Part shown: one piece after another, positions 1 through 8,274 of the stretch
How positions within the stretch are numbered: the first letter of the stretch is position 1
Layout of the letters: the number at the start of each line of letters is the position of its first letter
DNA from: Comamonadaceae bacterium
GTDB lineage: Bacteria; Pseudomonadota; Gammaproteobacteria; Burkholderiales; Burkholderiaceae_C
Assembly (NCBI GenBank): GCA_947451385.1
Contig: CANFYZ010000038.1
Span: 1-33,699, forward strand
Length of the DNA: 33,699 bases
Direction of reading: 5' to 3'
Made by a program: the position numbers and the translations under genes
The notes under the pieces: model-generated
Databases searched by the model: none
The model's input: the letters and a program-made list of their open reading frames with translations, nothing else
What the model was told of the DNA's origin: nothing

Positions 1-55
1 CCAGCGCCCTGCCCCCGTCAACCGGCTTGGCAACGGCTTCTATGCCTTTGTTTGC

Positions 56-979
56 ATGACCGTTGCCCCAGCCCCCGCCCCCAGCGGCCCGCGCTGGAAA
101 ACAGATTTTTTATTGCTCGCCATGATTTGGGGGGCTTCTTTCTTGTTCATGCGCACTGCGGCAGTGGAGTTTGGCGCGGTGCTCACGGCCTCGCTGCGGG
201 TCAGCATTGCCGCCCTGTTTTTGTTGCCGTTGCTGTATTTCAAGGGGCAAAGCCAGGTGCTGTGGGCCAACTGGAAACGGGTGTTTTTTGTCGGCGTATT
301 CAACTCCGCCCTGCCCTTTGCCTTGTATTCGTTTGCGGTACAGCACATCACCACCGGCTTGTCCTCCATCATGAACGCCACCGTGCCCCTGTTTGGCGCG
401 CTGCTGGCCTGGGCGTGGCTGGGCGACAAACCGGGGCTGTCGCGCACCCTGGGCCTGTGCCTGGGGTTCTTGGGCGTGCTGCTGCTGGCCGGCGGCGAGG
501 CCGACTTCAAGCCCAATGCCGCGGGCGTGGCACCGCTTTGGGCGGTGGGCGCGTGTTTGCTGGCCACCTTCAGCTATGCCTTGTCGGCCAACTTTGCCAA
601 GCGTTTTATCGCCCATGTGCCACCGCTGGCCACCGCCACGGGCAGCCAGTGCGGGGCCAGCTTGGCGCTGGCTTTGCCGGCTGCTTTTTCTCTGCCTGAC
701 CAAGCGCCCAGCCCCACCGCCTGGGGCGCGCTGCTGGTGGTCGGCGTGCTGTGCACTGGCGTGGCTTACATCTTGTATTTCCGCTTGATTGAAAACGCCG
801 GTCCCTCCAAGGCGCTGACCGTGACCTTTTTGATTCCGGTGTTCGCCATTGGCTACGGCGTGTTACTGTTGAACGAACACATCACCGCTTGGATGCTGAT
901 GTGTGGTGCCGTCATTTTGGTCGGCACCGGCCTGTCCAGCGGCTTGCTGCGTTGGCCACCCCAGAAAGCGATGCCATGA
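56..979 (+). CDS. EamA/DMT-superfamily transporter
   Basis: An inner-membrane transporter of the drug/metabolite transporter superfamily (EamA type), 307 aa, the usual length for the two-repeat form with ten transmembrane helices. Hydrophobic segments fill almost the whole protein. The two EamA repeats lie at roughly residues 13-145 and 160-295. The WGASFLFMRTA stretch near the N-terminus is typical of the family, and the short cytoplasmic tail ends at a proline-rich WPPQKAMP. Substrate cannot be predicted; members export amino acids, metabolites or drugs. The stop codon overlaps the start of the downstream lipocalin by 4 nt (ATGA), so the two are probably translationally coupled. The 55 bases upstream are too short to show a promoter. 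Confidence 0.9.
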   Translation: MTVAPAPAPSGPRWKTDFLLLAMIWGASFLFMRTAAVEFGAVLTASLRVSIAALFLLPLLYFKGQSQVLWANWKRVFFVGVFNSALPFALYSFAVQHITTGLSSIMNATVPLFGALLAWAWLGDKPGLSRTLGLCLGFLGVLLLAGGEADFKPNAAGVAPLWAVGACLLATFSYALSANFAKRFIAHVPPLATATGSQCGASLALALPAAFSLPDQAPSPTAWGALLVVGVLCTGVAYILYFRLIENAGPSKALTVTFLIPVFAIGYGVLLLNEHITAWMLMCGAVILVGTGLSSGLLRWPPQKAMP

Positions 980-1572
980 CAGCCCTCAACGATTCAGTTT
1001 CAGTTTCAGCTTCCTATTCAATGCACGCTTCACTCCACACCTGGCTGCGCCGCTGCGCGGTGCTGAGCACGCTGTGTGTTTGCGCCCTGCTCGCGGCATG
1101 CAGCACCGCCCCCCCTGCCGGCTTGCAAGCTGTCAGCCCATTTGATGTGCAGCGCTACCAAGGCACCTGGTATGAAATCGCGCGCCTGGACCATTCATTT
1201 GAACGCCACATGATGGACGTCAGCGCACGCTACAACGTGCAAGCCGACGGCTCGGTGCAAGTCATCAACCGCGGTTTTGACACACAAAAAAACGAGTGGA
1301 AACAAGCCGTGGGCAAGGCCTTGTTCACCGGGGCCAGTGACCGTGGCTCGCTCAAGGTGTCGTTCTTTGGGCCGTTTTATGGCGGCTACCATGTGGTGGC
1401 GCTGGACCCGCAATACCGTTGGTCCATGGTGGTGGGCCCGGACCGCGATTACCTGTGGATATTGGCGCGCGACAAACAACTCGACCCGGCCCTGAAAGCC
1501 CAACTGCTGCGCCAAGCCCAAGATTTGGGTCTGCCTACCAACAGCTTGATCTGGGTCAGCCACACGCGCTGA
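976..1572 (+). CDS. blc: Outer-membrane lipocalin lipoprotein (Blc-like)
   Basis: A bacterial lipocalin, predicted to be an outer-membrane lipoprotein that binds lipids or other hydrophobic ligands, perhaps for envelope maintenance. The chosen start (ATG at 976) overlaps the transporter stop as ATGA and gives 198 aa. An alternative ATG at 1021 gives a more compact signal peptide but has no visible ribosome binding site. A basic-hydrophobic signal leads to the lipobox LLAAC, with the lipidated Cys at residue 42. The lipocalin signature GTWYEIAR follows at residues 63-70, then beta-rich sequence with YLWILAR near the C-terminus, as in E. coli Blc. Residue 2 after the lipidated Cys is Ser, not Asp, which fits outer-membrane sorting. 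Confidence 0.88.
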   Translation: MTALNDSVSVSASYSMHASLHTWLRRCAVLSTLCVCALLAACSTAPPAGLQAVSPFDVQRYQGTWYEIARLDHSFERHMMDVSARYNVQADGSVQVINRGFDTQKNEWKQAVGKALFTGASDRGSLKVSFFGPFYGGYHVVALDPQYRWSMVVGPDRDYLWILARDKQLDPALKAQLLRQAQDLGLPTNSLIWVSHTR

Positions 1573-1707
1573 AATCATCTGGCAGGAAAGCTGGGTGAGT
1601 TACCGCTTGGCGGGTTACAAGCTGACACCGAATTTTCACCGCGCATCCTCACCTGACGCTCCAGGGCTCTGAGAATCAAGGCTTTCACCCCGCCACAAGG
1701 AATTCTC

Positions 1708-2415
1708 ATGCGCATTCAACCCCCTTTGGTCCTCTGGGCTTTGTGCTGGTCATTGAGTTGTACCTGGGTTCACGCGGAGCAGAGCCCGCCCATCGCGCAT
1801 CTGAGCGCCTCGGCCACGGTGCAGGTGCCGCAAGACTGGCTGGTGATTCGCATGACGGTGCAAAAAGAAGGCACGGACGCGGCGCAGGTGCAACGCCAAA
1901 TCAAAACCAGCTTGGCCTCCGCCTTGACCCAGGCACAAAGCGAGGCCCAAGCCTCGGCCCTGGAAGTCAGTACCGGGCAAATGAACGTCTCACCGCGCTA
2001 CAACCGCGAAGGCCGAACCAATGGCTGGAACGGCATGGCCGAGTTGATTTTGCAAGGCCGGGATATCGAGCGCATCACCAGCGCGGCGGGCCGCATGACC
2101 GGCTTGGTGGTGAGCCAGGTGGAATGGCAAATCAGCCCTGAGTTGTTGACGCAAACCCAAACCACGGTGCAAGCACAAGCGGTCACGCAGTGGCGCGCCA
2201 AGGCGGCCGCCCTGACCCAACAACTGGGGCTGAGCCGTTACACCATCAAGGAATTGAGCTTGAACCCTGCCGGGCAAGGCCCCGTCCCCGGACCGCGCGC
2301 CCTGCCGGTGGCGATGATGGACACCGCCGCCGATGGGCGCAGTGCCCCCCTGCCCCTGCAAGCCGGGCAGTCGCAAGTGAGCGTGGTGGTCTCTGGGCAA
2401 ATCTGGTTGCAGTAA
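1708..2415 (+). CDS. SIMPL (DUF541) domain periplasmic protein
   Basis: A 235-aa secreted protein of the SIMPL/DUF541 family, whose members are periplasmic or surface proteins of poorly defined function, often linked to stress tolerance. A signal peptide covers about residues 1-23 (ending CTWVHA). The SIMPL domain runs from about residue 30 to the end, starting with the typical ASATVQVPQDW strand and containing the NVSPRYN segment common in the family. The start is supported by AAGGA six bases before the ATG. It stands alone on the plus strand and faces a convergent secreted protein across a hairpin. Function remains unknown. Confidence 0.85.
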   Translation: MRIQPPLVLWALCWSLSCTWVHAEQSPPIAHLSASATVQVPQDWLVIRMTVQKEGTDAAQVQRQIKTSLASALTQAQSEAQASALEVSTGQMNVSPRYNREGRTNGWNGMAELILQGRDIERITSAAGRMTGLVVSQVEWQISPELLTQTQTTVQAQAVTQWRAKAAALTQQLGLSRYTIKELSLNPAGQGPVPGPRALPVAMMDTAADGRSAPLPLQAGQSQVSVVVSGQIWLQ

Positions 2416-2467
2416 ATCCCCAGCGCCATTCCATGGCCTCCGTTTTCGCATCCGTTTCCCTGCAACG

Positions 2468-2499
2468 AAAAATACCTGCAGCCCGTTAAAGGCTGCAGG
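2468..2499 (-). terminator. Rho-independent terminator of the 2536-2934 gene
   Basis: A perfect 9-bp stem (CCTGCAGCC / GGCTGCAGG) with a 7-nt loop lies at 2475-2499. Read on the minus strand it is followed by TATTTTT, so it has the stem plus U-tract of an intrinsic terminator for the minus-strand gene ending at 2536. On the plus strand no T-run follows, so it would act only weakly on the SIMPL gene. Confidence 0.75.
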
Positions 2500-2535
2500 C
2501 ATGGCAGGGTGAAACTTGCTTCTCTGGCAGTCGAT

Positions 2536-2934
2536 TTATTTCATGGGGGTAAAGATGCCTGCCCCATCCACCACAAAATAGCTGGCGTTGTCTTTGATGG
2601 TTTTTTGAAATTCAGCGTTGGAAAACATGGCCTCCCAGCTTTTTTGATCTTTCCATCGCATCACATGGACATTCGTGGGCTTGATGGCAGGATTCTTGTT
2701 TTCAAGCACCGCGTCGTCCACGAGCCCCGGCATTTTGCGGACCGCATTAGCCATGTTTTGCATGGCTTTATAAACCTCGGCAGGGTTCTTGCCGGGTGCG
2801 GCATCAAAGGGCTGAACAATCGTGACCGTCGCCATGCCGGCTGCGCTGTTGAGGCCCTGTGCATGAAGAGCCCCCGTCAGCAAAAAGCCCATGGAGCAGA
2901 CAGCCACCTGGGTCAAGGCATAGATTTTTTTCAT
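2536..2934 (-). CDS. Small secreted protein, ABM/dimeric alpha-beta barrel-like
   Basis: A 132-aa protein with an N-terminal signal peptide (MKKIYALTQVAVC..., cleavage near LHAQG at about residue 26). The mature part has the beta-alpha-beta layout of small dimeric alpha-beta barrel proteins related to antibiotic biosynthesis monooxygenases: a TVTIVQPFDAAPGK strand, a helix with MQNMANAVRKMPGL, and an HVMRWKDQKSWEAMF segment. The Trp followed by a helix and a C-terminal FVVDG strand is typical of this fold. No cofactor site is expected. Catalytic function is unproven, and the periplasmic location is unusual for ABM enzymes. It is monocistronic, ends at a terminator, and is divergent from the Bug gene at 3186. 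Confidence 0.72.
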   Translation of the reverse strand: MKKIYALTQVAVCSMGFLLTGALHAQGLNSAAGMATVTIVQPFDAAPGKNPAEVYKAMQNMANAVRKMPGLVDDAVLENKNPAIKPTNVHVMRWKDQKSWEAMFSNAEFQKTIKDNASYFVVDGAGIFTPMK

Positions 2935-3185
2935 ATTTTTTCCAAATTGAATATGTAAAGCATCCTGTGCGGATGCTGGCCCACCACGGGTGCCGTTCTC
3001 ATTGCCTCCGTGGCGTCATAAATTTTAGTTCTATTTAGCTTTTTTAATAATTTTGTAAATATTTAATAAGTAAAAAATTGATGAGAGAAAAAATCATGCG
3101 GGCTCAAAGGCGGTTCAGTTCGGCAACAAGCAAAGGTCTCGACCTGATGGAATAATCCAGGGTTTAACCTGCTGGAAACACCCCC
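2935..3185. other. AT-rich divergent intergenic region
   Basis: The largest gap in the window (251 bases) separates the divergent secreted-protein gene (minus) and a Bug gene (plus). Bases 3015-3095 are strikingly AT-rich compared with the surroundings and probably contain promoter and UP-element sequence. I could not identify a confident -35/-10 pair or an operator here. The GntR core motif found elsewhere in the window is absent. Confidence 0.5.
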
Positions 3186-4211
3186 ATGCCACTTGCTATT
3201 CATGGCGTGCTTCGCCTAGCCCTGTCCCGATTGGCCTGCGCCGGCTTGTGGCTCGGGCTGATTTCTCACTTTTCAGCTTTTGCGCAAACAGCACCCGTCG
3301 CCCCCGCACCCGCGGGTGCGAACGGGGTGCCCATCAAACTGATCGTGCCTTTCACGCCTGGCACCGGCATTGACCTGATCGCCCGCACCCTTGGGCCCAA
3401 GTTGTCACAAAAACTCAACCGCCCGGTGGTGGTGGAAAACCGCGTGGGCGCATCAGGCAACATCGGCACCGAAGCCGTGGTGCGCGCCGCCCCCGATGGC
3501 AACACCTGGCTGGTGAGTGTGAACACCTTGGTGATGAACCGCAGCCTCTACCCCACGCTCAGCTTTGATCCGGTGAAAGACCTGGTGCCCGTCACGCTGA
3601 CCAGTTGGGGGCAGTTGTTGTTGGTCACCCACCCGAAGTCGGGCTTCAGCACGGCGGGCGATTTGGTGCAAGCGGCCAAGGCGCAGCCCGGCCGCATCAA
3701 CTACGCCTCGCCTGGCGTGGGCACGCCGCACCATTTGTCGATGGAGTTGTTCAAGAACACCGCCCAGGTGTTTGTCACACACATCCCTTACCGAGGCACC
3801 GGCCCGGCCGTGACCGATTTGCTCGGCGGTCAGGTCGATACCATGTTCTTGCCGATCCATGTGGCGCTGCCGCACATCCGCACAGGCCGTCTGGTGGCGC
3901 TGGGCATTGGCAGTGACAAACGCCACGCTTTGTTGCCCGATGTGCCGACATTGGCCGAGGCCAAAGCCGGTCAAGTCAACGTGGACATGTGGTACGGCGT
4001 GTTTGCACCCAAAGGCACGGCCGCAGAGACCGTGGCTCTGTTCAACCGTGAGATCAATCAGATCTTGAAAACTGAAGACACCCAAAAAGCCTTCCAAACC
4101 CAAGGCATGGACACGGCCGGCAGCACCCCCACCGAGTTTGGCCGCGTGGTCGAGCGTGACGCGAACCGCTGGGCTGCGTTGATCAAAACCCAACACATCA
4201 AGGCCGATTGA
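3186..4211 (+). CDS. Bug-type (TctC) periplasmic solute-binding protein
   Basis: A tripartite tricarboxylate transporter-type substrate-binding protein of the Bug family, 341 aa. A long signal peptide ends near SAFAQT (about residue 34), followed by a Pro/Ala linker. The mature domain begins with PIKLIVPFTPGTGIDLIAR, where PG(G/T)..D..AR is the family ligand-binding loop. VVVENRVGASGNIG and the HIPYRGTGPAVTDLLGGQ segment are diagnostic. Bug proteins bind carboxylates, amino acids or aromatic acids. No TctA/TctB membrane subunits are encoded nearby, so it is an orphan receptor that may share a transporter or serve sensing. The FAD monooxygenase starts 2 nt after its stop, which suggests the ligand is that enzyme's substrate. 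Confidence 0.92.
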   Translation: MPLAIHGVLRLALSRLACAGLWLGLISHFSAFAQTAPVAPAPAGANGVPIKLIVPFTPGTGIDLIARTLGPKLSQKLNRPVVVENRVGASGNIGTEAVVRAAPDGNTWLVSVNTLVMNRSLYPTLSFDPVKDLVPVTLTSWGQLLLVTHPKSGFSTAGDLVQAAKAQPGRINYASPGVGTPHHLSMELFKNTAQVFVTHIPYRGTGPAVTDLLGGQVDTMFLPIHVALPHIRTGRLVALGIGSDKRHALLPDVPTLAEAKAGQVNVDMWYGVFAPKGTAAETVALFNREINQILKTEDTQKAFQTQGMDTAGSTPTEFGRVVERDANRWAALIKTQHIKAD

Positions 4212-4213
4212 GC

Positions 4214-5431
4214 ATGACGATTTCTATCATTGGTGGCGGCATTGCCGGTCTGAGTTTGGCCCTGGGCTTACACCAGCAAGGCATCGCCTGCGAGGTGTAC
4301 GAAAGCGTGCCTGAGGTCAAAGAAATTGGCGTGGGCATCACCTTGCTGCCGCATGCCATGAAAGAGTTGGCCGCGCTGGGCGTGCAAGCCGAATTGGAAG
4401 CGGTCGGTATCGAAAATCTGGAAAGCGTTTTCTACACGCGCCACGGCCAGTATGTGTACCGCGAAGCGCGGGGGCGTCACGCCGGTTATGCGCTGCCCGA
4501 AATCGGCATTCACCGGGGCAAGTTGCACCGCATTTTGTTCCGAGCCGTGCTGCAACGCCTGGGCTCAGAGCGTGTGCACACCGGCCACCGCTGCACAGGT
4601 TTCAGCCAAGATGACCAAGGCATCACCCTGCAATTTGCCTTGAGCGATGGCAGCCAGCGCCACGTGCAGACCGACCATGCGGTGGCTTGCGACGGCGTGA
4701 ACTCCGCCGTGCGCAAACAAATGCACCCCGATGACAAAGTCTGCTTTGCAGGCATCAACACCTGGCGCGGCGTGACGGTGCACAAACCCATCTTGACCGG
4801 TAAAAGCTATTTGCGCATCGGCACCGTAGAAGTGGGCAAGATGGTGATCTACCCCATCGTCGACAACGTGGACGGGCAAGGCAATCAGCTGATCAACTGG
4901 GTGGCCGAATTGCAGCGCCCCGATGCCGCCATGAACGACTGGAACAAAGCGGGCGATCCGGCCGTTTGCGCAGAAATTTTCAAAGACTGGAAGTTTCCAT
5001 TCTTGGATGTTCCGCAACTGATTTTGCAGGCCGAGTCCGTCTTTGAATACCCCATGGTCGACAAAGACGCCCTGCCGTTTTGGACCCAGGGGCGCATCAC
5101 CTTGATGGGCGATGCGGCCCACCCCATGTACCCACGCGGCTCCAACGGTTCGGCGCAGGCCTTGATCGATGCACGCACCCTGGTCGATTGCCTGAAGCAA
5201 CAGCCAGACGCACAAGCCGCCTTTCAAGCCTACGAAGCCCTGCGCTTGGCCCCGACCGCCAAGGTGGTGCAAACCAACCGCACGGTGCCGCCGGACTTCA
5301 TCATCATGAAGGCCGACGAGCTGAGCCACGGCCAGCCTTTCAACCACATTGACGACTTGATCAGCCAGGATGAGTTGCGCGCCATCTCAGACCACTACAA
5401 AACCGTGGCAGGCTTTGCACTGAAAACCTAA
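4214..5431 (+). CDS. FAD-dependent aromatic monooxygenase (PhzS-like group)
   Basis: A class A flavoprotein monooxygenase, 405 aa, predicted to hydroxylate an aromatic or heteroaromatic ring using NAD(P)H and O2. The FAD-binding GxGxxG is at residues 7-12 (GGGIAG), the DG motif is in ACDGVNSAVR, and the second FAD motif is GDAAHPMYPRGSNGSAQA. The GSNGSAQA ending resembles the PhzS-type flavin oxidoreductases more than salicylate hydroxylases. I chose the ATG at 4214, since a TTG at 4208 would overlap the upstream stop for no gain. It forms a two-gene unit with the Bug gene and converges on the AtuA C-domain gene. The substrate is unknown. Confidence 0.88.
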   Translation: MTISIIGGGIAGLSLALGLHQQGIACEVYESVPEVKEIGVGITLLPHAMKELAALGVQAELEAVGIENLESVFYTRHGQYVYREARGRHAGYALPEIGIHRGKLHRILFRAVLQRLGSERVHTGHRCTGFSQDDQGITLQFALSDGSQRHVQTDHAVACDGVNSAVRKQMHPDDKVCFAGINTWRGVTVHKPILTGKSYLRIGTVEVGKMVIYPIVDNVDGQGNQLINWVAELQRPDAAMNDWNKAGDPAVCAEIFKDWKFPFLDVPQLILQAESVFEYPMVDKDALPFWTQGRITLMGDAAHPMYPRGSNGSAQALIDARTLVDCLKQQPDAQAAFQAYEALRLAPTAKVVQTNRTVPPDFIIMKADELSHGQPFNHIDDLISQDELRAISDHYKTVAGFALKT

Positions 5432-5450
5432 GCCGGGGGCTGCGCCGGCC

Positions 5451-5840
5451 TCAGTCCGGTCCGGCCAGCCACGGTGCCCAAGCGCGGGGCACCTCCACTG
5501 GCAAGCTCAGCAACCAGTAACTGAGCGACTTGCCGTGGCTGTCTAAGTTCAAGGCGCTGTTGACGCCGCCGTCGAGCACATCGTCGAGCACAAAGTTCAT
5601 GGCATGCAGCAACGGCAACTCAAAGCGTTGCACCCGCGTGGGTTGGCGTGTGGCAAACAAAGCGGCGACGCGCTCTTCGGTCACCTGTACCAGCAGCACC
5701 GGCCAAAATTCTTCACGCCAAGCGATCACACTGATGTTGGAGCGGTTGCCCTTGTCACCGGTGCGGCCATGGGCCAAGCGGTCAAGCGGAACGGTCAGGG
5801 TGTCCATGGAAGACAAGGGCTCGGTGTGGGGCGCTTTCAT
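5451..5840 (-). CDS. AtuA C-terminal-domain protein (stand-alone)
   Basis: A 129-aa protein matching the C-terminal ferredoxin-fold-like domain normally fused to AtuA (DUF1446) proteins. The hallmark LAHGRTGDKGNRSNISVIA lies near residues 22-40. The start overlaps the AtuA stop by 4 nt (ATGA), so the two polypeptides are almost certainly made together and probably act as one unit. An internal ATG at residue 12 is an alternative start. AtuA is required for acyclic terpene (citronellol/geraniol) utilisation in Pseudomonas, but its biochemical reaction is not established. It is last in a long minus-strand run that includes an acyl-CoA dehydrogenase. Confidence 0.85.
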   Translation of the reverse strand: MKAPHTEPLSSMDTLTVPLDRLAHGRTGDKGNRSNISVIAWREEFWPVLLVQVTEERVAALFATRQPTRVQRFELPLLHAMNFVLDDVLDGGVNSALNLDSHGKSLSYWLLSLPVEVPRAWAPWLAGPD

Positions 5841-7213
5841 GCTGTTGCTCCACGCGGCGACAGCATTTCAAAGCGACTCGGGATGCTGTCGCGCGGCAGC
5901 AGAAAGGACACCAGGCCCAGACGCGGACGCAGCGCGGTGCGCACACCGCCACCACCCGCCGGGCCGCAGGTGTAGAGCGCCGTCACCTCGCGCAGCAATT
6001 GCTCGGCCACGGCTTTGTCGGCGTGCACGGTGGCCATGCGCAAGCGCACATCGGTGCCGCCTTGATCGGGCAAGGCGGCCAGGGCGGCACCGGCATCGTC
6101 CGCCCACAAACTGCGCACGCCAATCAAGTCCACACGCAGCGCCAACTCCGGCAAGCGCTCACGCACCACGGACGCGGCCAAACGCGCACGGGCTTCGGCG
6201 CGGGCCCCGGCATACGAAATTTCAGCCTCCGCCAACCAACCGTTTTCGTGGCACAGATTGACCTTCAGTTGCGCGGGCCGCGGATGGCCTTGTACGCCCG
6301 ACAATTGCACCCGGTCTGGGCCCAGCGTGACCACTTTCGCGCGGGTGATGTCGGCCACCACGTCAGGGGTGATGTAGGCGGCCGGGTTGTCGATTTCATA
6401 CAGCAATTGTTCTTTGACGGTGTGCGCGTCGATGCGGCCGCCGGTCCCTCCCGGTTTGCTCAAAGTGCACACGCCGTCGGCCTCGATCTGTGCGATCGGG
6501 AAACCCACATGGGCCAGATCGGGCAGGTCTTTGAAGCCGGGGTCGGCGTAATACCCCCCGGTCACTTGGGCACCGCATTCCAGCAAATGACCGGCCATGG
6601 TGGCCCCGGCCAGGGCATGCCAATCATCGTCGGCCCAGCCAAAGTGCGCCCAGGCCGGGCCCAGCGTCAACGCCGGGTCGGCCACGCGGCCACACACCAC
6701 GATCTGCGCGCCATGATTCAAGGCCTCGGCAATGCCCTGCGCGCCCAAGTAGGCGTTGGCGCTGACCAAGGGGCTGGGCAGGCTGTGGGCCAGGGCTTGC
6801 ACGTCGGCATGTTCGCGCACATCGTCGCCCAGCACCACCGCGATGCGGGGCGGGGTCAGGTTCAGCTCTAGCGCCAATTCAAAAATCACCTGCGCTGCGG
6901 CCCGCGGGTTCGCCGCCCCAAAATTACTGACGATGCGAATGCCATACGTCAAACAAGTGGCCAGCACCGGGCGCAACAGATCGCGCAGCAAGGGCTCGTA
7001 ACCGGCTTGCGGATCGGCGCGGCGCGCCAACTGGGCCAGGGCCAGGGTACGCTCGGCCAGGGTTTCAAAAATCAACACCGCTGCGCCGCCTTGGCTTTGC
7101 AAACCCTCCACCAAGTCTTGCACCACCGGACCCGCCGCGTCGGTGCGATCGCCCGAAAAGCCAGCGCCACAGCCGATGCGCAGCACCTGGGTGGGATGGT
7201 GAAAATCACGCAT
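5837..7213 (-). CDS. atuA: AtuA family (DUF1446) protein
   Basis: A 458-aa acyclic terpene utilisation AtuA-family protein. Seen: an N-terminal LRIGCGAGFSGDRTDAA segment, GIRIVSNFGAANP, VVCGRVADPALTLGP, and the GGTGGRIDAHTVKEQLLYE block, all typical of the family. Known: the family occurs in gene clusters for branched or acyclic acyl-CoA breakdown, and its molecular role is unresolved. Here the usual C-terminal domain is a separate downstream gene. The start overlaps the end of the rlmN-family gene by 8 nt, which implies co-translation with an unrelated RNA-modifying enzyme. The symbol follows family membership only. A terpene substrate is not implied. Confidence 0.87.
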   Translation of the reverse strand: MRDFHHPTQVLRIGCGAGFSGDRTDAAGPVVQDLVEGLQSQGGAAVLIFETLAERTLALAQLARRADPQAGYEPLLRDLLRPVLATCLTYGIRIVSNFGAANPRAAAQVIFELALELNLTPPRIAVVLGDDVREHADVQALAHSLPSPLVSANAYLGAQGIAEALNHGAQIVVCGRVADPALTLGPAWAHFGWADDDWHALAGATMAGHLLECGAQVTGGYYADPGFKDLPDLAHVGFPIAQIEADGVCTLSKPGGTGGRIDAHTVKEQLLYEIDNPAAYITPDVVADITRAKVVTLGPDRVQLSGVQGHPRPAQLKVNLCHENGWLAEAEISYAGARAEARARLAASVVRERLPELALRVDLIGVRSLWADDAGAALAALPDQGGTDVRLRMATVHADKAVAEQLLREVTALYTCGPAGGGGVRTALRPRLGLVSFLLPRDSIPSRFEMLSPRGATA

Positions 7214-8267
7214 GGGCCACTTTCACCGGAATACCCACGCCTTGGGGCACAGCCGTGGCGCGGGCGCGCAATTGACCGCAGCCGCCGTCCACGTCTTGCC
7301 CGGCGGACTGGCGCAGCTTGGTCAGAATGCCTCGCTGTTGCAGGCTGCGCGCGATCTGCGCGGCGCGCTCCCAGCTCGGTCGCTGGAACGCCAAACCGTC
7401 CACCGCGTTGTAGGGAATCATGTTCATCAAAGCGTATTTGCCTTGCAGCAACTGGGCAATCCCATCGATCTCTTCTTCGGTGTCGTTGATGCCCTCCAGC
7501 AAGGTCCATTGGTATTGGATCGGGTAACCGGTGGCGCGGGCATAGGCCTCGCCCATTTCGACCAAATCGCGCGGGCTGATGTGCGGCGCTTTGGGCAGCA
7601 ATTGGGCGCGCAAATCAGTCCGGGTGGTGTGCAGAGAAATGGCCAGCGCCGGTTTCACACGGCCTTGCGGCAACAGCGCAAAAGCCCGTTCATCACCCAC
7701 AGTAGAAAACACCAAATTCTTGTGGCCGATATTGCCTTGGGTGCCCAGCAGATCCAAGGCTTGCATCACGTTGTCCAGGTTGTGCGAAGGCTCGCCCATG
7801 CCCATGAACACCACTTTTTTGACCGGTCGCAGCGTCCGCGCCAAAGCCACTTGGGCGACGATTTCGGCGTCACTGACTTGGCGAATCAAGCCCTCTTTGC
7901 CGGTCATGCAAAACACACATCCCACCGCACAGCCCACCTGGCTGGACACGCACAGGCCATCGCGCGGCAGCAACACACTTTCCACCGTTTGCTCGTCTTG
8001 CAGTTGAATCAGCAAGCGCGAAGACCCATCTTGGGCCAGATGCTGTGACCGCAAGGTGGCCAGGCCTGCCAGCTCGGCACCGATCTGCGGCAATACCTGG
8101 CGCAAGCTGGCGGGCATGAAGCTCTCCAGGGCGCGGCGGCCACTGTCTTGGGGCTTGGCCTGACTCCACAGGCGCAGCACCCGGGCCTCATGCAAGGGGT
8201 TGGCCCCAGCCGCCCGCAAACGCGCACGCAACGTGTCCAGTTTCAGGGCGGGGGCGGGCGCTGGCAT
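7206..8267 (-). CDS. rlmN: RlmN-family radical SAM RNA methyltransferase
   Basis: A 353-aa radical SAM enzyme of the RlmN/Cfr family, which methylates C2 of adenosine (A2503 of 23S rRNA and A37 of some tRNAs for RlmN). The [4Fe-4S] cysteines are in CxxxCxxC at residues 113, 117 and 120, preceded by the conserved Cys106 (LCVSSQVGC). The methyl-carrying Cys is Cys330 in DVDGGCGQL, and GMGEPSHN at 156-163 binds SAM. All catalytic residues are present, so it is not degenerate. The N-terminal helical domain is short and differs from housekeeping RlmN as I know it, so this may be a second paralogue rather than the main rlmN. It lies 7 nt after slyX and overlaps atuA by 8 nt. Confidence 0.85.
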   Translation of the reverse strand: MPAPAPALKLDTLRARLRAAGANPLHEARVLRLWSQAKPQDSGRRALESFMPASLRQVLPQIGAELAGLATLRSQHLAQDGSSRLLIQLQDEQTVESVLLPRDGLCVSSQVGCAVGCVFCMTGKEGLIRQVSDAEIVAQVALARTLRPVKKVVFMGMGEPSHNLDNVMQALDLLGTQGNIGHKNLVFSTVGDERAFALLPQGRVKPALAISLHTTRTDLRAQLLPKAPHISPRDLVEMGEAYARATGYPIQYQWTLLEGINDTEEEIDGIAQLLQGKYALMNMIPYNAVDGLAFQRPSWERAAQIARSLQQRGILTKLRQSAGQDVDGGCGQLRARATAVPQGVGIPVKVAHA

Positions 8268-8274
8268 GGCGGGC

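Noticed and set aside
3066..3079. ATAAGTAAAAAATT, repeated exactly at 18229-18242 and in shortened form at 31467-31476
   Set aside because: The repeat is low-complexity and AT-rich, one copy overlaps a start codon, and it has no symmetry; chance or an UP-like sequence explains it as well as a regulator site.
4565..5347. Long open frame antisense to the monooxygenase at 4214
   Set aside because: It is a shadow of the real gene: no ribosome binding site and a composition typical of reverse-frame reading in GC-rich DNA. Similar long shadow frames at 5999-6871, 11646-12674, 14771-15880, 21175-22047 and 28445-29482 were rejected for the same reason.
5434..5451. GCCGG...CCGGC hairpin between the convergent monooxygenase and AtuA C-domain genes
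   Set aside because: The stem is very short and no T-run follows on either strand.
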